This document shows positions 35,954-49,400 of a stretch of 64,000 nucleotides of DNA, one piece after another (position 1 is the stretch's first letter; each line of letters opens with the position of its first letter). The stretch is from Corylus avellana. Lineage: Eukaryota > Streptophyta > Magnoliopsida > Fagales > Betulaceae. Below the pieces are notes generated by a model. It made no database searches and was not told the origin of the DNA. It worked only from the letters and a program-made list of their open reading frames with translations. Position numbers and translations under genes: made by a program. The stretch lies in contig NC_081547.1 in assembly GCF_901000735.1 (NCBI RefSeq), forward strand, positions 24,916,046-24,980,045, written 5' to 3'.

Positions 35954-36692
35954 GGGGGAGGACAAGGAGCTCTCCCCTCTCACACAAGGGAGAGGGGAGA
36001 GTGAAAAGCGACTGAAAAGTGATTTGTAGGTTTTTCTCATTATACATTCTGTAAAATTTGAACCAGGCGATCCACGCTAATGTTATGAGATACACACCCA
36101 CAAAAGAAGATAACCATTTTACACATTAACAAGAAATATGGGTAAGAGACAAGATGAAATTACTCGCTCCAAATGCTGCGTACAGAAGCAATGGCCTCTT
36201 TTGACTGAGTAAAGAAAAATAATTCAAAATCATAAACCAGAAAACAAAAATTAAAGTAAGATGTGAAAGGGAGAAATTATGAAGCCTCCTTCTGGTCCTG
36301 CCTAAAATTCGAAGTACCCATTTCAGGAGCGTAGATTTTTGAGCTGAAAGAACTAGAGTAGTTACATGAGCAACTCAGAGAAAGGCTAAGAACCAAGAGT
36401 AGTTTCACTTTCCATCTGACCTCTGCCTTCTGTTCATCTGTTGATCTAGTCATTCAAAAGTTGCTAACAGGGTGCCGTTCATGGAAAAGGCAGAAAAAAG
36501 CCATATACAGGATTTACACTATTATCAGGTCCTTGGATACATTAGAACAAATTTCTGAATGGAGAGGGGAAAAGAAAAAAAGAAGCAAAAAACGAAACTA
36601 CGATATAGGTCTTCAGTATTTACAGCCTCGTCCACCCATCCAGACCAGAAAAACAAAAAAGAAGAAACTTTGTGCACCTCTCAACAGACCTT
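35544..36692. other. Spacer and FHA-gene 3' flank
   Basis: Contains a GA microsatellite at about 35918-35950 that creates serine/leucine-rich open frames on the minus strand, which I regard as artefacts. The last few hundred bases before 36693 likely include the FHA gene's 3' UTR. Confidence 0.5.
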
Positions 36693-38348
36693 CTACCCAA
36701 GAGAATCGTCTTGGGTAGCTTCATCATCCTCATCCATTGCATCATCCTCATCCATTCCATCATCCGGTTTCTTATCTGTATCAGCTTGATCACTATCCTC
36801 AACTGCATCATCATCATCATTGGCAGTGCAACTCTGAGTATCTGAGTCAGAAGTAGAATCCCGCCTTTCTCTCCCTCGATCACAATCATCATCCATTGCA
36901 CCAGCAAACTGATCCTTTAAGTCAGGAGCAACAATTCCAATCATTTCACTTAGTGCTTGACATTCATGATTACGTCTTTTGGCAGCAGCCTCAGAAGGGG
37001 GGGTAATTTGACTCTCAGCTACCTGAACATTGGAATCGTGTAGAGCAGTGGCACCTCCCTCATCATTGTCTCTACTTCTTGGAGATGCATTCCTTTTGGC
37101 AATACCCTCAGAGGAGGAGGCGCTTTGACTCTCAGCCACCTGAACATTGGAATCATGTTGAGCAGCTGCAGCTTCCCCATCATTATCCCTACTTCTCGGA
37201 GATTCATTCTCTCCATGGACAGAAGGAGCTGTGCTGTAAGCCCAGCTACCAGCAACTTCGGAAGCTAAAAGGTCCGCCGTTCTAATTGTGCCTTCAGCTT
37301 CTGTATCTTCCATTGACTTCAAAATTTCAAGGGGAGTATTTGATTGAGAGTGATACATAGCTCCCTGACATTGTGTTTGCTCATCAGTTTCTTGCACATG
37401 GGCTTCATCATCAAGCTGCATTGTATCCCCAGCTAAAGTGCTGCACCTGTTCAAATCAATATTACGTTCACCATCAAGTGCAGGGCTTTCAGTTTCAAGA
37501 ACTCGCTCAGTGCCAACGGCATCTCCCTCCAAAACAGGTGCTGTGCCAACACCATCAATGTCAGAACCAAACCCAGCCTTGACACAATGGTCTGCACTTG
37601 TAAATTCAGCCTCTTGGGTATTTTGACATTCTTGGCTTCTAAAATCACAGTCATGCTTCTCAGTAATGCTGGCTTCATCACTAGAAGTTTCAACTTGATT
37701 TATGTCAAACCCCTGTGCTGAAGCAGCTGGGCCTGCCTTCGCAGTGATTTTACTACAGAACCCTGTTGCTTCTTTTTCTCCACCTAAGGTTCCATTTATG
37801 ACCCGAATCGGTGCATTGAGGTCGATATCAAATGACGTGTTCTCATAATTCTCCTGATCTTCCAAAGTCTTCTGCATTGCCTTCAGTTGTTCCTGCTGTT
37901 TAGCAAACAGCACCGAAATCTCCTCAGTTGTGGAATAAAATGCTCGTAGCTGTGTTTCGCTGTATGACAACCATATGTCCAAAAAGAATCAAATGACGAA
38001 TTCAAGCAAATTGAAAGATGCAAAATTCAGAAAACCTCCAACACTCGATGAAAATATATAAAGGCTACCCAATTACAACAAGATGGATTCATACAATTGT
38101 AAATTAAGTCTCCATCTATCTATCTATTGGTGTCAGTCTATTTCACCAAATGAAAATCTGGCAGTAGCAGATCATGCTCGTGACATATGGTCTAAGATTG
38201 GAAAAAGAAGATAACAAAGTCAGCAGAACATTTAGAAGGTGTCTATCCGCAGAAAATATATAAAAGGTAATTACAAAGGGGAAAAGCAATGTAAGCCCAA
38301 AAAAGATTGTAAACAAGAAATTTCATTCTTACCCTATATTAGAAAAAC

Positions 38349-38384
<36 letters not shown>

Positions 38385-41300
38385 CATGTACATTTTTAAG
38401 AAAAATTCAAGTACAACTATAGGCTTAAAATAAATCATATCATTGTTCACAATGGATGCCACCAGGGTACGTATTAGCATGTACTTTGATGTTAGAATCT
38501 TTCTGATGCTTGATTAAGAATCAAACAATAAGCCCATGAATACATCATCTATCATCAGTATTATTTTTCCCAACTGAAGATAAAAATGTTGGTTGTCTAA
38601 CTCCTTGGATATCATATGGTATAAAGGGCATAATTATAATTAACAAGGTGTTTTTCCTTTTAACTGTTTTACTTCTAACCTAAGTGGCAGGTATATAAGG
38701 ATATCATTAAGAATAATGCCCACAAAGCATGGATTCAGAAATTTAGGTGGATTAGCAGAAACTATTGAGCCAGAAATTATTCAAGTGGAATTGTTCAATT
38801 CTAACACAAAATCATGAATAAGTTACCTCCTGTTTAATCACCTGGATCAATACAAAAATATTAGGAACCACCTTCTTACTTTAGAAAAAATAAGCAACAT
38901 TCTGTATTTCCATCTGACTAAGGGATTACCAATAATGGGTGTCCAGCTTTCATGTTCATATCTCAAACATACCAAAAAACGCTTCAGGGACCAGCAAAAT
39001 TACTGCCACAGGGGTGAGCCAAACACAGGGCGGACACCATAGTGATAAAGAATAATTTCCAAATGGATTTATGGCCACAAAGTAAGTGCACATAGTGCTA
39101 TCAAGATTTCAAATATGTCACAGATTACATTTGTGATCAGAATTGATAATTAACTTTAACACTCTCCACTGCAATGTTCAATCATTATTTCATCTTGAGA
39201 TGTTTATTATAGTCCACAGTTACCAAAAGCAAATCCCATTAAAATTTAAACCACATGCCCCATGTGAGACATCTCTTGGTTTCTCTACTAACACAAAAAG
39301 AACACCCACTAATGTTCTAACCTAAAAGGTTCTGAGAAATACTGGCATTTGTTCTAATTGTGTTAAAAAAAAAAAAAAAAAGTTACACTTCGGCAATGTC
39401 CAGCAGAATCAGTTAATAAAAATCCACAAAAGCTCTTCATTAATCAGCAATGGGGTTGCAGGAAGGAGGAGAGGCAAATAAAAATAGGGAATCAAGGAAA
39501 CAACAAAGCAAGATATTTAACAGATCAGTGGATGGAAATTAAAAATTGAGGCTCAAGCACTCCCATTACCAAATGACTTTTAGAAAGGGGGAAAAAAAAA
39601 AAAAAACACGTATTATCAGTAAATTTTCAGCAAACAAAAGTTTTTGTAATAAGTAATCAACAAAAATCATTAAAAGCATAAATGCGCCCCTAAGTACACA
39701 AGAAGTATACAAAAGGAATCACCTAATTACAAAGAGCAAAAAGGCATATTAGTCGGTGTCTACAGTTTCAGATAGCTTACCGGAGCATAATTCTTTCTCT
39801 GGCACCTTTTAGCCTTTGTCTCTCAAAATCAAGATCCCGCATTGTGGCATTTATCTCAAGTTCAAGGGCAGAAACCTTAGCCCATGCTTCTTCTCGAGCT
39901 GACTGCTACCAACAGTAAGATAAACTTCAGCTTAAAATTAGAATATATTCACTAGGGTGCCTAAAAAGAAACTTAGGCTCAGCTTCTATCAAAATCACAT
40001 TCGAAGAATTAAACACAAGGCTAAATCCTTCAAACTAGTATTTAAGCATCACATCATAATCAATTTAAAATATGAATATTGTTAAATCACCACTTATTCC
40101 AAAAGCTTAAAGTTGATAGGAAAAGGTAAATTTAATCATTTAATTTATACTTTTAACAAATATAAACTGCAACAGCCTAGCAGGAAAATCCAGCATCTGT
40201 AGACAGATGGGCCATATTATTGCTCATAACAATATTGAAACACTTCATTCATGTCATCTCAGCTAAAATACTTCCCTCAATGTTTTCCAGTCAACAAAAC
40301 TCAATGTCAATAATATAAACACATCATATTAGTTTATGACATAACCTACAAAACATGGACAACTCACACACAAGGACTTTTGAAAATGGGAGGACAAAAT
40401 CAAAGATGATTCTAAAGGTGAGGCGCTAAGAAAACTATATAAACAATGTGGCTAAAGGATTCATGTAACCAATGCAATATTTTAACAGGCAAAAGAGACT
40501 TCCATTTCTACCTTCTCAATCTCAAGCTCTTTCCTCAATCTTTTCATTTCATGTTCAAGTTCTTCCACTCTCTGCTTCAACACCCGAAAAAACATAATAA
40601 GCATTAGCTTCAGCATCTCTTTTAGGTCAATTAAACCCAAAACAAGATAGTGCAATACACATTAAATATAATATCAAATTAAGCAAAAGAAGCATGATTA
40701 CTTTTCTTCCATTTGCAGAGGCTAGCTGCTCTTCACAAACTTGGGTTTCCAGCTGGCGGACTTTATTGTCAGAGATAACCAACTTTTGCCTAGTCTCTTC
40801 CTGCAGCAGAAAAGGCAAGAAAGAGGTAAACCTCTCAAGATTCAAGTAAAGTAGAAAAAATGGTATAAACAAAGGTATCTCTAACAATACCAGTTTGGAC
40901 CTCAAAGTATCCACTAGCAAACACCTCTCTCTCTCTGATTCCTGAGAATATAAACATGGATATGTAATTCAGCTGTTCGTTTAAAACAAACAATACATAT
41001 AGAAAATCCCCTTCTTAAATTAGTATAAAAAAGCTTTCAGACCTGAAGCTTATTAATCACTTCTTGAAACTCCCTTTCTCGTCTTGAGGATGCATCAGAC
41101 AATCGTTTTAATTCCTCTTGTGCCTCTAACTGTGCTCTCTGCACTGCTGCTTTTAAATCTGCTGTAGCCTTTTCTCGTTCCTCTCTCCTCTGATCTCGCT
41201 CTTCAAATAATTGTGCCTTGAGTTCAGCTATAGATGCCTTCTGACTACAAGCAAGTAATCGGAACTATTAATATATTTTTTCTTGTAGATTTCCTAAATT

Positions 41301-44300
41301 TTGCTTTCAAAAGAGAACCACATGGTCAAACACCATTCTCCAAAGAGTCAAGACATGCTCAAGTAACTCTATAAACAAGTACCTCAACACATAAATTAAT
41401 ATTAGTGTAAAGACTCAGGAAAAAGCGCTAGCCACCTGAAAATGACTAGTCGAGTTGGAGCTTTCCTATAATTTATTGTAAAGTCAAATTTCACATAGTA
41501 ACTAGGCAATGTGGGACTTAGCACTCATAACTATCTTTACAAACCACTAACTCTATATGGACTACTCTTCATCTTCCTAATATGGGACCGAGGTGTTACA
41601 ATTAGCCAGTTAAGTCAATCAATCATCCTAGCTATATCCATAGGCTCATAGTGGATATCATAAGTGACACCATAAATCATTTCTCAATAAGAGTTGCTGC
41701 CTCTTATTCTAGTGCATCACATGAAGGATAGCTCTTATTGCTCAAAAAAGCAATTGGTCCCAAGGAAAAAAGCACAGTGGAAAAAAAAAAAAGAAAAGAA
41801 AAAAAAAGAAAAAGAAGGGACTACATATTTCATTTGAACATCTAATCAATGCCATCTTCCGGCGATTGAAGGTAGACCTCTGGCTTATCGTCCTTTATAG
41901 GTCGGGGAGAGAGGGAGAGAGAGAGAGAGATAAAAAAAAAAAAAAAAAAAAAAGGACTACATATTTCATTTGAACATCTAATCAATGCCATCTTCCCGCG
42001 ATTGGAGGTAGATCTTTGGCTTATCGTCCTTTATAGGTCGGAGAGAGAGAGAGAGAGAGTTGCAGGGATTTTTGAACCGTAATAACCCTTTTTTAAGGTC
42101 TGCGAAGGCAAGGAGAGTGGCCAACAAGTTGGTTAGCTTGGTGTCTTTGGACTTGGCTTCTATTTGGTTTAACTACTTCAACTAGGGAAAGTACCTTTGT
42201 GATGTTACATAGCAACGTAATATTTTTGTGGTTTAGTTACTCTAAGGAGGTTGATATTTGAGGGAAAAGCTTATAATAGCAAATTGCCATGAAATTGTGT
42301 CTTACCTCTTCACTATTGCATTTGCTTCTGTACATGACTGTATAGAAGCACTAAGTCTTCGGTTAAGGTCTTCCATAGCATGTTTTTGTTCTGCAGATAT
42401 TCTATTGATCGACTCCAGCTCTCTCTGTTTGACCTCCAATGTATGGTGCAACCCATTTAGTTGATCAAGGTATGATTTGGTAACTGATTCTTTGAGTTCT
42501 TTCATTTCCTACAGAATGAAATGAATTATTATTGAGCACAGAAGTTCCCATAAGCCATTTTCTAGTCAAGTTGCTAAAAAGAAATACAACGAAAAAGCTC
42601 AAAATTTGCTATTGTTTCCATTAGGATCAACATCACAAAGATATTGTTTTCATGTACTCTTATCAGAAAAAGGAATGATGAATCATTCATTAATAAATCA
42701 TCTCATATAACTTGTGCTTCAAATGAATACACAACATTTTTGGTGGAAGAAATCCTTTTTCTTTTCTAAGCAAATTGGGGAAAGGGTTACAAGGACTCAA
42801 TTGGAGGAAGAAATCCATATGAGCACAACATATGCACTCAGTCACTCATTCCAACACAACACACCCCAGCACACATTAGAGAGAGAGAGAGAGAGAGAGA
42901 TTCAAAATTCACCAGCATCACTTACATTTTCATGACGCTGAACTGATGCGCGATTCTCATTGTGCAATGTATCAATTGTAAGGACCTGATTTTCCAATTG
43001 CTTTCTCAGTTCCTGCAAAATTGAACACTTCACATATATAAATTATGAAACAAAGACACTCTAGCTGACTTCATAACAAAATTTATTTACATAATCGTTC
43101 ATTACAGTAACCCAAATAGAGATACCGTGTTTGACCGTTGAAGGCTTCGAAAATCATCAAGAGAGATAGGTCCCTCAGGAGCACCAATGCCAATACCTTT
43201 GAGTCTCTTGTTCTCAGTAACAAATTCCTCTGCACAAAAACAAAAAAGAAACAAACAAACAAACAAAGCCCATCAATATCATTATATCAACATATCCAAA
43301 CTGTCCAAATTTCAATCCATCAACTCGAAGTAAAATGCAAACAGCATATGTAAGAGCTGCTTCTTCTAAAATTATAGTTCATTTCAATGAACAAATGAGC
43401 ATTTAACATCATCAACATTAAAACCATTCCACCACAGCCACAGTGACATTCAATCTACCAATACTGATACTGGAAATTAGACAAGTTGAAATGCATATTA
43501 ATGAAGTATTTAACATAGAAATGCAACTGATAATTTTCACTTATCAATTACTTATTTATTAAAGGCCACTCATCACCCCTAAAAATGATCATTTTCACTT
43601 ATCAAGTAATTGCGTTTGGAAGCATGTCATTTATACATTTTTGGAGTTTCTAATCCCCACCTTGGCCTTTCAAATGTCATTCTTTCGGAGCCATTCCTTA
43701 AATTTCAAATGACACAAGTTTCCACACGTGGGTCTCACTATGTCAAAGTACCTTTGCCAATAGCATTTGATCTATCTATACAGCATACGATCTAGTGTTG
43801 ATTTTCTAATGCATTCAAATGCATCATATTATTACCTGTGAATGTCAAATGTCGAATGATAGCACTTAATGGGCAGCAAAATTCAACAATCACGAAAACT
43901 AGGTTCTGCTTTTATTATTTCTAGGCCAACAATATGTTCAAAAAAACATCACCACATCTATGAAACATTCAAGTTTATATCCAAAATCACCATTCATTTC
44001 AATGATGCTTAGGAGCAAATAAACAACAAAAAACCATGGATACCATAAATCATACTTGTCAAGAATATACCTGCTTTTCTTTTTGAAACTGCACCATCCG
44101 TCATGGGTGTGGACACAAGAACTTCTCGATATACAAATGCAAATGAAAGTTCTGTAATCAAGTGATAGACAAAAAGGTCAATAGGACTTTAGTTGTCAAA
44201 CATGATGGCTTGTATACCATACGCCTGTAAGTAAAGAGATGTAACAATTCCTTAAAATTATTTTATTTAAGCAACCTACACAACAAGAGACTACACATTA

Positions 44301-45466
44301 CAGTATCAAAAGTTAATAAGTAAGATATAATAACCCCAAGGGTAGCTCAATTGGTTGGGGATCGCAAATCATGAAGCGGAGGTCACTAGTTCAAATTTTC
44401 ATTTCCCCCTCTCCTTGAGTCAATTACTTATCAAAAAGAAAAAGAAAAAAAGTGGGGGACAAATTTTATAAGTTTTCAAGGTAATACAAATAAATTAAAA
44501 TAAAAAAGAAAGAAGAAAAAAAAATTGATAGAACACAAGCAGGGAAAAAAAAAATAGAAGGCATCTCTCTTTCTCGTATTGCACCCATTGTCGTTTTCAA
44601 ACCTCTTCTGTATACAATGCTTCTCATCCAAATTTAAAATACAGAAATAACTATAGGAAAAGCAAATAAAGGCATATAAGTAGCTATTACTCAATAATTA
44701 ATCAGGTAGAATAGTTTAGACACCATCAGTGAAAAACCCATTGGGGGTTCAAAGAGTTAGATATTACCATGCTGAGGAGGAGCAGCAAACGATATTATAT
44801 CTCCGTGATGGATTCTGGCTTCAGCACTACTCTTCCTCAACTTGTCCCAATTGAGATATGTCCCATTTGTGCTGCAAAAGACTCGGTACACTTAGAAATA
44901 TAGTAGAAGAGAAAAAAGGATAAAGCTTTAGAAGAACAATGCACGAACCTCGTGTCTTTCAGGAAGACGGTGTGCTCCGAAGAATAATCGGCATTGAGCC
45001 TCCTCCTATATATCTTGCAATGATTTGCGCTGACCGCATTGGACTCAATCTGGAAACGCGTATCCTCTACCAACCGCCCGATGCAATGCTCGTCCGCAGT
45101 CAAAAGCATATTTATGCTCTGCGTTTAGGGTACAAAGTCTATGTTTCGGTACAAGTTGAAAACAAATTCACAGAAAATAAGAACCGGAAGAGAATGGAAT
45201 AGGGTTTAGACCTGGTGGCGTTTGCGGGCATTGGTTGAGATGGCGGTGAGGACAGCCCAGACGTCGGGGTCGGAGTTCTGGAGAGGCTGGGAGGCGATCT
45301 TAGAGGCGACGGAGAGAATGTGGTCCTTGGCGCTCGACAAAGAGTCCGTACTAGGAGGAGGAGGTTGAGGAGTGCCGGCGCCTGAGGCTATAGAGCCGGG
45401 GGTTGCGGAGGGCTTTGGAGCTATAGGGGTCGTCGTCTCTGGGTTCTCGTCGCTGACTGCAGCCAT
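36693..45466 (-). CDS. FHA-domain coiled-coil protein
   Basis: Thirteen coding exons: 45212-45466, 44949-45118, 44768-44871, 44071-44151, 43126-43229, 42926-43012, 42306-42508, 41043-41244, 40891-40941, 40702-40800, 40512-40571, 39781-39905, 36693-37959; joined, 936 codons (935 aa). After a proline/serine-rich start comes an FHA phosphothreonine-binding domain (about 86-176) with IGR (98-100), SANHCKI and STNGTYLN (142-149). A long coiled coil fills residues about 200-560 (exons 5-12). The last large exon encodes an acidic, low-complexity tail with a twofold 39-residue repeat and a final run of D/E. It looks like the homologue of the FHA gene beside ZPR1 in Arabidopsis; biochemical role unknown. 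An FHA domain plus coiled coil suggests a phosphorylation-dependent scaffold (inference). Confidence 0.92.
36975..37208 (-). repeat. In-frame 117-bp tandem repeat inside the FHA gene
   Basis: Units 37092-37208 and 36975-37091 are exactly 117 bp each and encode two 39-residue copies sharing SPRSRDND, HDSNVQVAESQ and AKR. They lie in the last exon's disordered tail. Confidence 0.85.
38351..38381. repeat. GA microsatellite in FHA intron
   Basis: GA dinucleotide run in the last intron of the FHA gene. Confidence 0.85.
41818..42060. repeat. 136-bp tandem duplication in FHA intron
   Basis: GGACTACATATTTCATTTGA begins at 41818 and again at 41954. Each unit runs through CTTATCGTCCTTTATAGGTC into a GAGAGA tract and is preceded by a poly-A tract, as if a sequence ending in A-rich tails had been duplicated. 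Confidence 0.85.
42879..42901. repeat. GA microsatellite next to an FHA exon
   Basis: GA run about 25 bp past the donor of exon 6 (42926-43012). Confidence 0.8.
44331..44452 (+). mobile_element. tRNA-derived SINE in FHA intron
   Basis: The head has an A-box-like TAGCTCAATTGG (44343-44354) and a decayed B-box (AGTTCAAATTTTC). The tail is CAATTACTTATCAAAAA with A-rich interruptions. This layout is that of plant SINEs transcribed by RNA polymerase III. The 3' tail matches the LINE at 9927-10602. Target duplications are not clear. Confidence 0.65.
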
Positions 45467-46474
45467 GAGAGTGAGAGATTTTGGCGGGGACTTTGAAAAC
45501 CCTAACTACCTGTTTTTCATTTTCATTTTTGGGGAGTTCGGAATGGGGTCTGCCTGCTTCGCTGCTCCTCCGGTTGGTATGAATCTCTTTAAAAAATTGC
45601 GTATATATATATTTAAAATGGCACGTGCGAAGAAGAGTTGTTAAAATAAATAATTGAAAGCTTAAATTGTAATTTTATAAGTTAAATTGCTTTTTTTCTT
45701 TTTCAAAACACGTTTTTATATGGCACAATTAACCACCTCAAGTAAATGAATTCTCATTTTGGTTGGTTTTGAAATATAATGTAACAGTCTGCTATATGAT
45801 ATCGTCTGATTTAAGCCTTAGTCAGACACACAATTTTGTTATAGTCTCGTACCATTTAAAGAAAGCATATACTATATCACACCCACCCCAACAATGTAAA
45901 ACGCCACAAATAGTTTCCTGATGGAAGGAATGAGATAGGAGTAGAATGGATGTAGAGTTGAAAATAAATTCTGAAAATGTAACCGTTGATTTTATCCTTC
46001 GTTTGAAAGCAAAACTGTGGCAACCCTAATGTTTAAAGATGGCTTTCTTTGTTTCATGGTTTACACGTTAAACTCCGTTTTCTGTTGGATTGAAAAACTG
46101 AATGAAAATTGTTCCCCGCAGGCGCTTCAAGCGGTGGCACACAAACACTATGGCCAAATACAAACAAGATGAGCAGCTTCGATTGAACCCTATACGTCAA
46201 TTAAGTAATTACAATAATACCACATGGAAATGCTCAAAGCAGTTGGAAGTTCAATGCAAGCTTCAATTTTACATTTCTCAAGTTATCCAAATGCTGTCAT
46301 ACAAATAAATAACAGCATTATATAATTTTCTATCTCTCTCTTAGTTCAGTTCAAGTACATTGCCCCAGTTGATCAGAAGTATAAAACTGCGGTGAAGAGT
46401 TTAATCCTAAAATTTGAATAACACAGAGACCTCCCCAGAATGCAGTACACAGCCAAAAATGCTACAAGCTGAGA
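45467..46474. other. FHA promoter region and cyclophilin 3' flank
   Basis: No extra gene supported. An AAACCCTAA telo-box lies at 45497-45505 (plus strand), 31 bp before the FHA start codon, so it is probably in the leader. The sequence next to 46475 probably contains the cyclophilin 3' UTR. Confidence 0.5.
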
Positions 46475-49400
46475 CTAACCAGCTAGTGGATTAGCATGCA
46501 TCGTTACACGATTTAGTCTGATCTCTGCAAGTGGTCGATCTCCTGGACCTATTTGAGTCTGCACAAAACCCAAATTCAAATCAGTAATGCTACATTTGAT
46601 CCTCTTTATGGGAAAAATTTAAGATGAGAAATTTTCCGTAGAGAATATAGAATTACATAGGGAAGCCCAAAAACAGAGTGCAAAACTACTGGCCCTTTGG
46701 ACGACTAATCAAATATCATGCTTTTACTTCCAACAAAACAGGGAAAAAGCATTTTTTGCACTGGAGCTCAGGGACGTACCTTTTCCATTAGATCAAGGAC
46801 TTCAAACCCATGAATCACTTTCCCAAACACAGTGTATAGTCCGTTTAGATGTGGTTGCTTTGCATAAGTTATGAAGAACTGGCTTCCATTAGTATTGGGG
46901 CCGCTATTGGCCATTGCAAGAATCCCCCTTGCATTGTGCTGGAAAATAGAGAAAAAGGGGAACATTATTGGTATAAAGATCCGATTGAAGTATCTCCAAA
47001 CTAATATTACTCAATTAACCATATCCCCAACCAGCGATGTGGTAAGCAAGAGATTATAACAACTATGCTTGTGCATACACACCGCCATACAGGAATTACA
47101 CAAAAAAAAATATATATATACAAGACCAATAGGATTGTTTTTTCTTTTCCTAGCAACATAACAATTACCTTAAAACAATATAAAACTACAAAAGGAGGGG
47201 ATGGGCACAACCAACACTCCGAAAACAGCCATACAATGCATGGAATTAGAACTACAAATAAAACCGAAAATGGATCCAAACAAATCTGGTCCAATAGTTC
47301 CTTAACCAAAACACCGATGAGAGGGCCTGTAACACCCCCACCTAGATAAATGGTTTATTTAACATTATCCAAGCAACGCTACTACTACCTTTCCAGATAA
47401 CCAATGCAGCAGGAATTGCTATGTATTTTTTTTGAAACTTTAACTGAATTATAACTGCAAGAACAACTACCAGAGCATTATAATGAACACTACTTAAATT
47501 CAACCATAACTTATATACAACTTTGTTCAATGTACACATCTTTTGTTCATATGAATTAAAACTATAGATCAGCAAAAGTGGTATTAAGCCAACCTGACCC
47601 AAATATGAAATTCTCCAAGTTGAGTCATCATCCTGGGTCTCTAAAACTATGATTCCAAACCCTACAGGTCATATCACACATATCCCTCAAGCTCATCCAC
47701 CTCCGGCGCTGCTACAATTGTAAAATTAAACAATTTTCCAAGGGAACTATGAGTCCAGGACTCAAGAAGTAAAACCCTCCAATCAAATTGTGTGTGTGAC
47801 GTGAGACCTCTTGTTTTCATAAAGTCTCTATTTTGTTTTACTGAAAACATTAAATACAAAACTGAGGTTAATAGTTTTGAGGTAAGCAACAGTGTAAATA
47901 CTTTTCTTGGAGTCAAACCAAGAGAGAGACTTTTGTGCTTTACTTGAAACACTAAAACGAAAGTTGTTACAAGATTTTTCTACTATCATAATCAAAATAT
48001 TAAACACATACATCCACATACCGATACCGTACAATTCATTTACTAGTAGATAAACATAAAACTTTAAACAAAACATGCTTTATAATCTCAGACGCATACT
48101 TATGTACCCATATTCTTGCATTATAAATATCATTCCTTCATACTCTTCTTAACTTTCCTTTTATCCACTTACTCCCATCTATTTATGAACTATGGTGATT
48201 TTTCTCATGACGAGCACCAGACTGGTATCATGAGAAAAATCGGCCACGCCTTGTCCACTCACTAGACCGTCGCCATGCATGACCCCACAAACTGTGACCG
48301 CACACCAGACCGACACCCTGGAGAAATCGACCACAACATAACCGCTCACAAGACCAACGCCATGTGTGATCCACTAGAACTACAAGCCGTGACCAAACAC
48401 TAGACAGACGCCACAAGTGACCAGACCGACACCCTTGAGATTCTCACACTTACAAAGAGGAGAAAGAAGGAATAGGAATACCATCAAAAGCAGTTATCAA
48501 CTCATACAAAGATCCCAAGAATAAAGATTATAGACAGCTCAACGCCATTAAATATGGATATTCCTCTCCAAATGTCCATGTGAGGCAAAAAGGGGATGTG
48601 TGTCAAATTAAACCACTCTATAAGGTTGGCCTATTCATATATAATGGCAGTTTCGGCTAAAGATCTTGATTATTCTAGCATAGTTAAAATCTAGTTAGGC
48701 TGCTTTTAGCTTGCAGCCTGCAAAGAAGAGGAAAGGAAAGAGGATGCAAAATTATTATTTCCAGGCCCAGAAGGTATAATTCAGAGCCACTAAGAACTTG
48801 CAAGCCTTATAGGTTCAGACTCGACTTGCAAGCCTTATATAAGAGCAAGTGCATGAGTAAGAGTGGCATGAAAGCCAACCGCCCTCCTGTTTAGCAATGA
48901 AATTGCATGACAAAAAATGCACTACTGCTTTTACTTGGATTGGTTGGAAGAAGCTCCTGGTATGGATGTGGTGACCATAATTGGCAGTCCAAAGGTAATG
49001 AAAGTCACGTTAATATGTTGCTATTAATTTGCATTAAATAGGTCAAAGAGTCAAATAACGTGGAGATCCCCAATCCTACTTGGGAAATAAAAACAAAATG
49101 GTGGCTATGGCAATTGCACATGATAGAAGAGGTAACCAAAGCAGGCAAATGGCAAGTTCTAACAGCCTAATTATGCCTCATGGATTAGACTAACTTACCT
49201 TGAGGGACTCTCTTATCTCGTCGCTGAACTTCTTGCCCCATATACTGGTCCCCCCCTTGCCGGTACCTGTTGGGTCTCCGCCTTGAATCATAAAACCTTT
49301 AATATTCCGGTGAAATATGGTCCCATCATAATAACCACTTGCGCATAGTGCCAAAAAATTCTGCATTCAAATGAATCACAATAATTGTGAACAAGTACAG

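Noticed and set aside
35709..36101. Overlapping minus-strand frames with SLSLSLSL runs
   Set aside because: Created by the GA microsatellite at about 35918-35950.
36693..37982. A stand-alone 429-residue protein starting at 37982
   Set aside because: The frame's first codon is not ATG and lies in an intron; an acceptor at 37960/37959 joins it in phase to upstream exons that encode the FHA and coiled-coil parts.
41430..41600. Possible solo LTR (complement begins TGTAACACCTCGGTCCCATA)
   Set aside because: The start fits an LTR, but no second copy, primer site or target duplication was found, so it is not listed as a feature.
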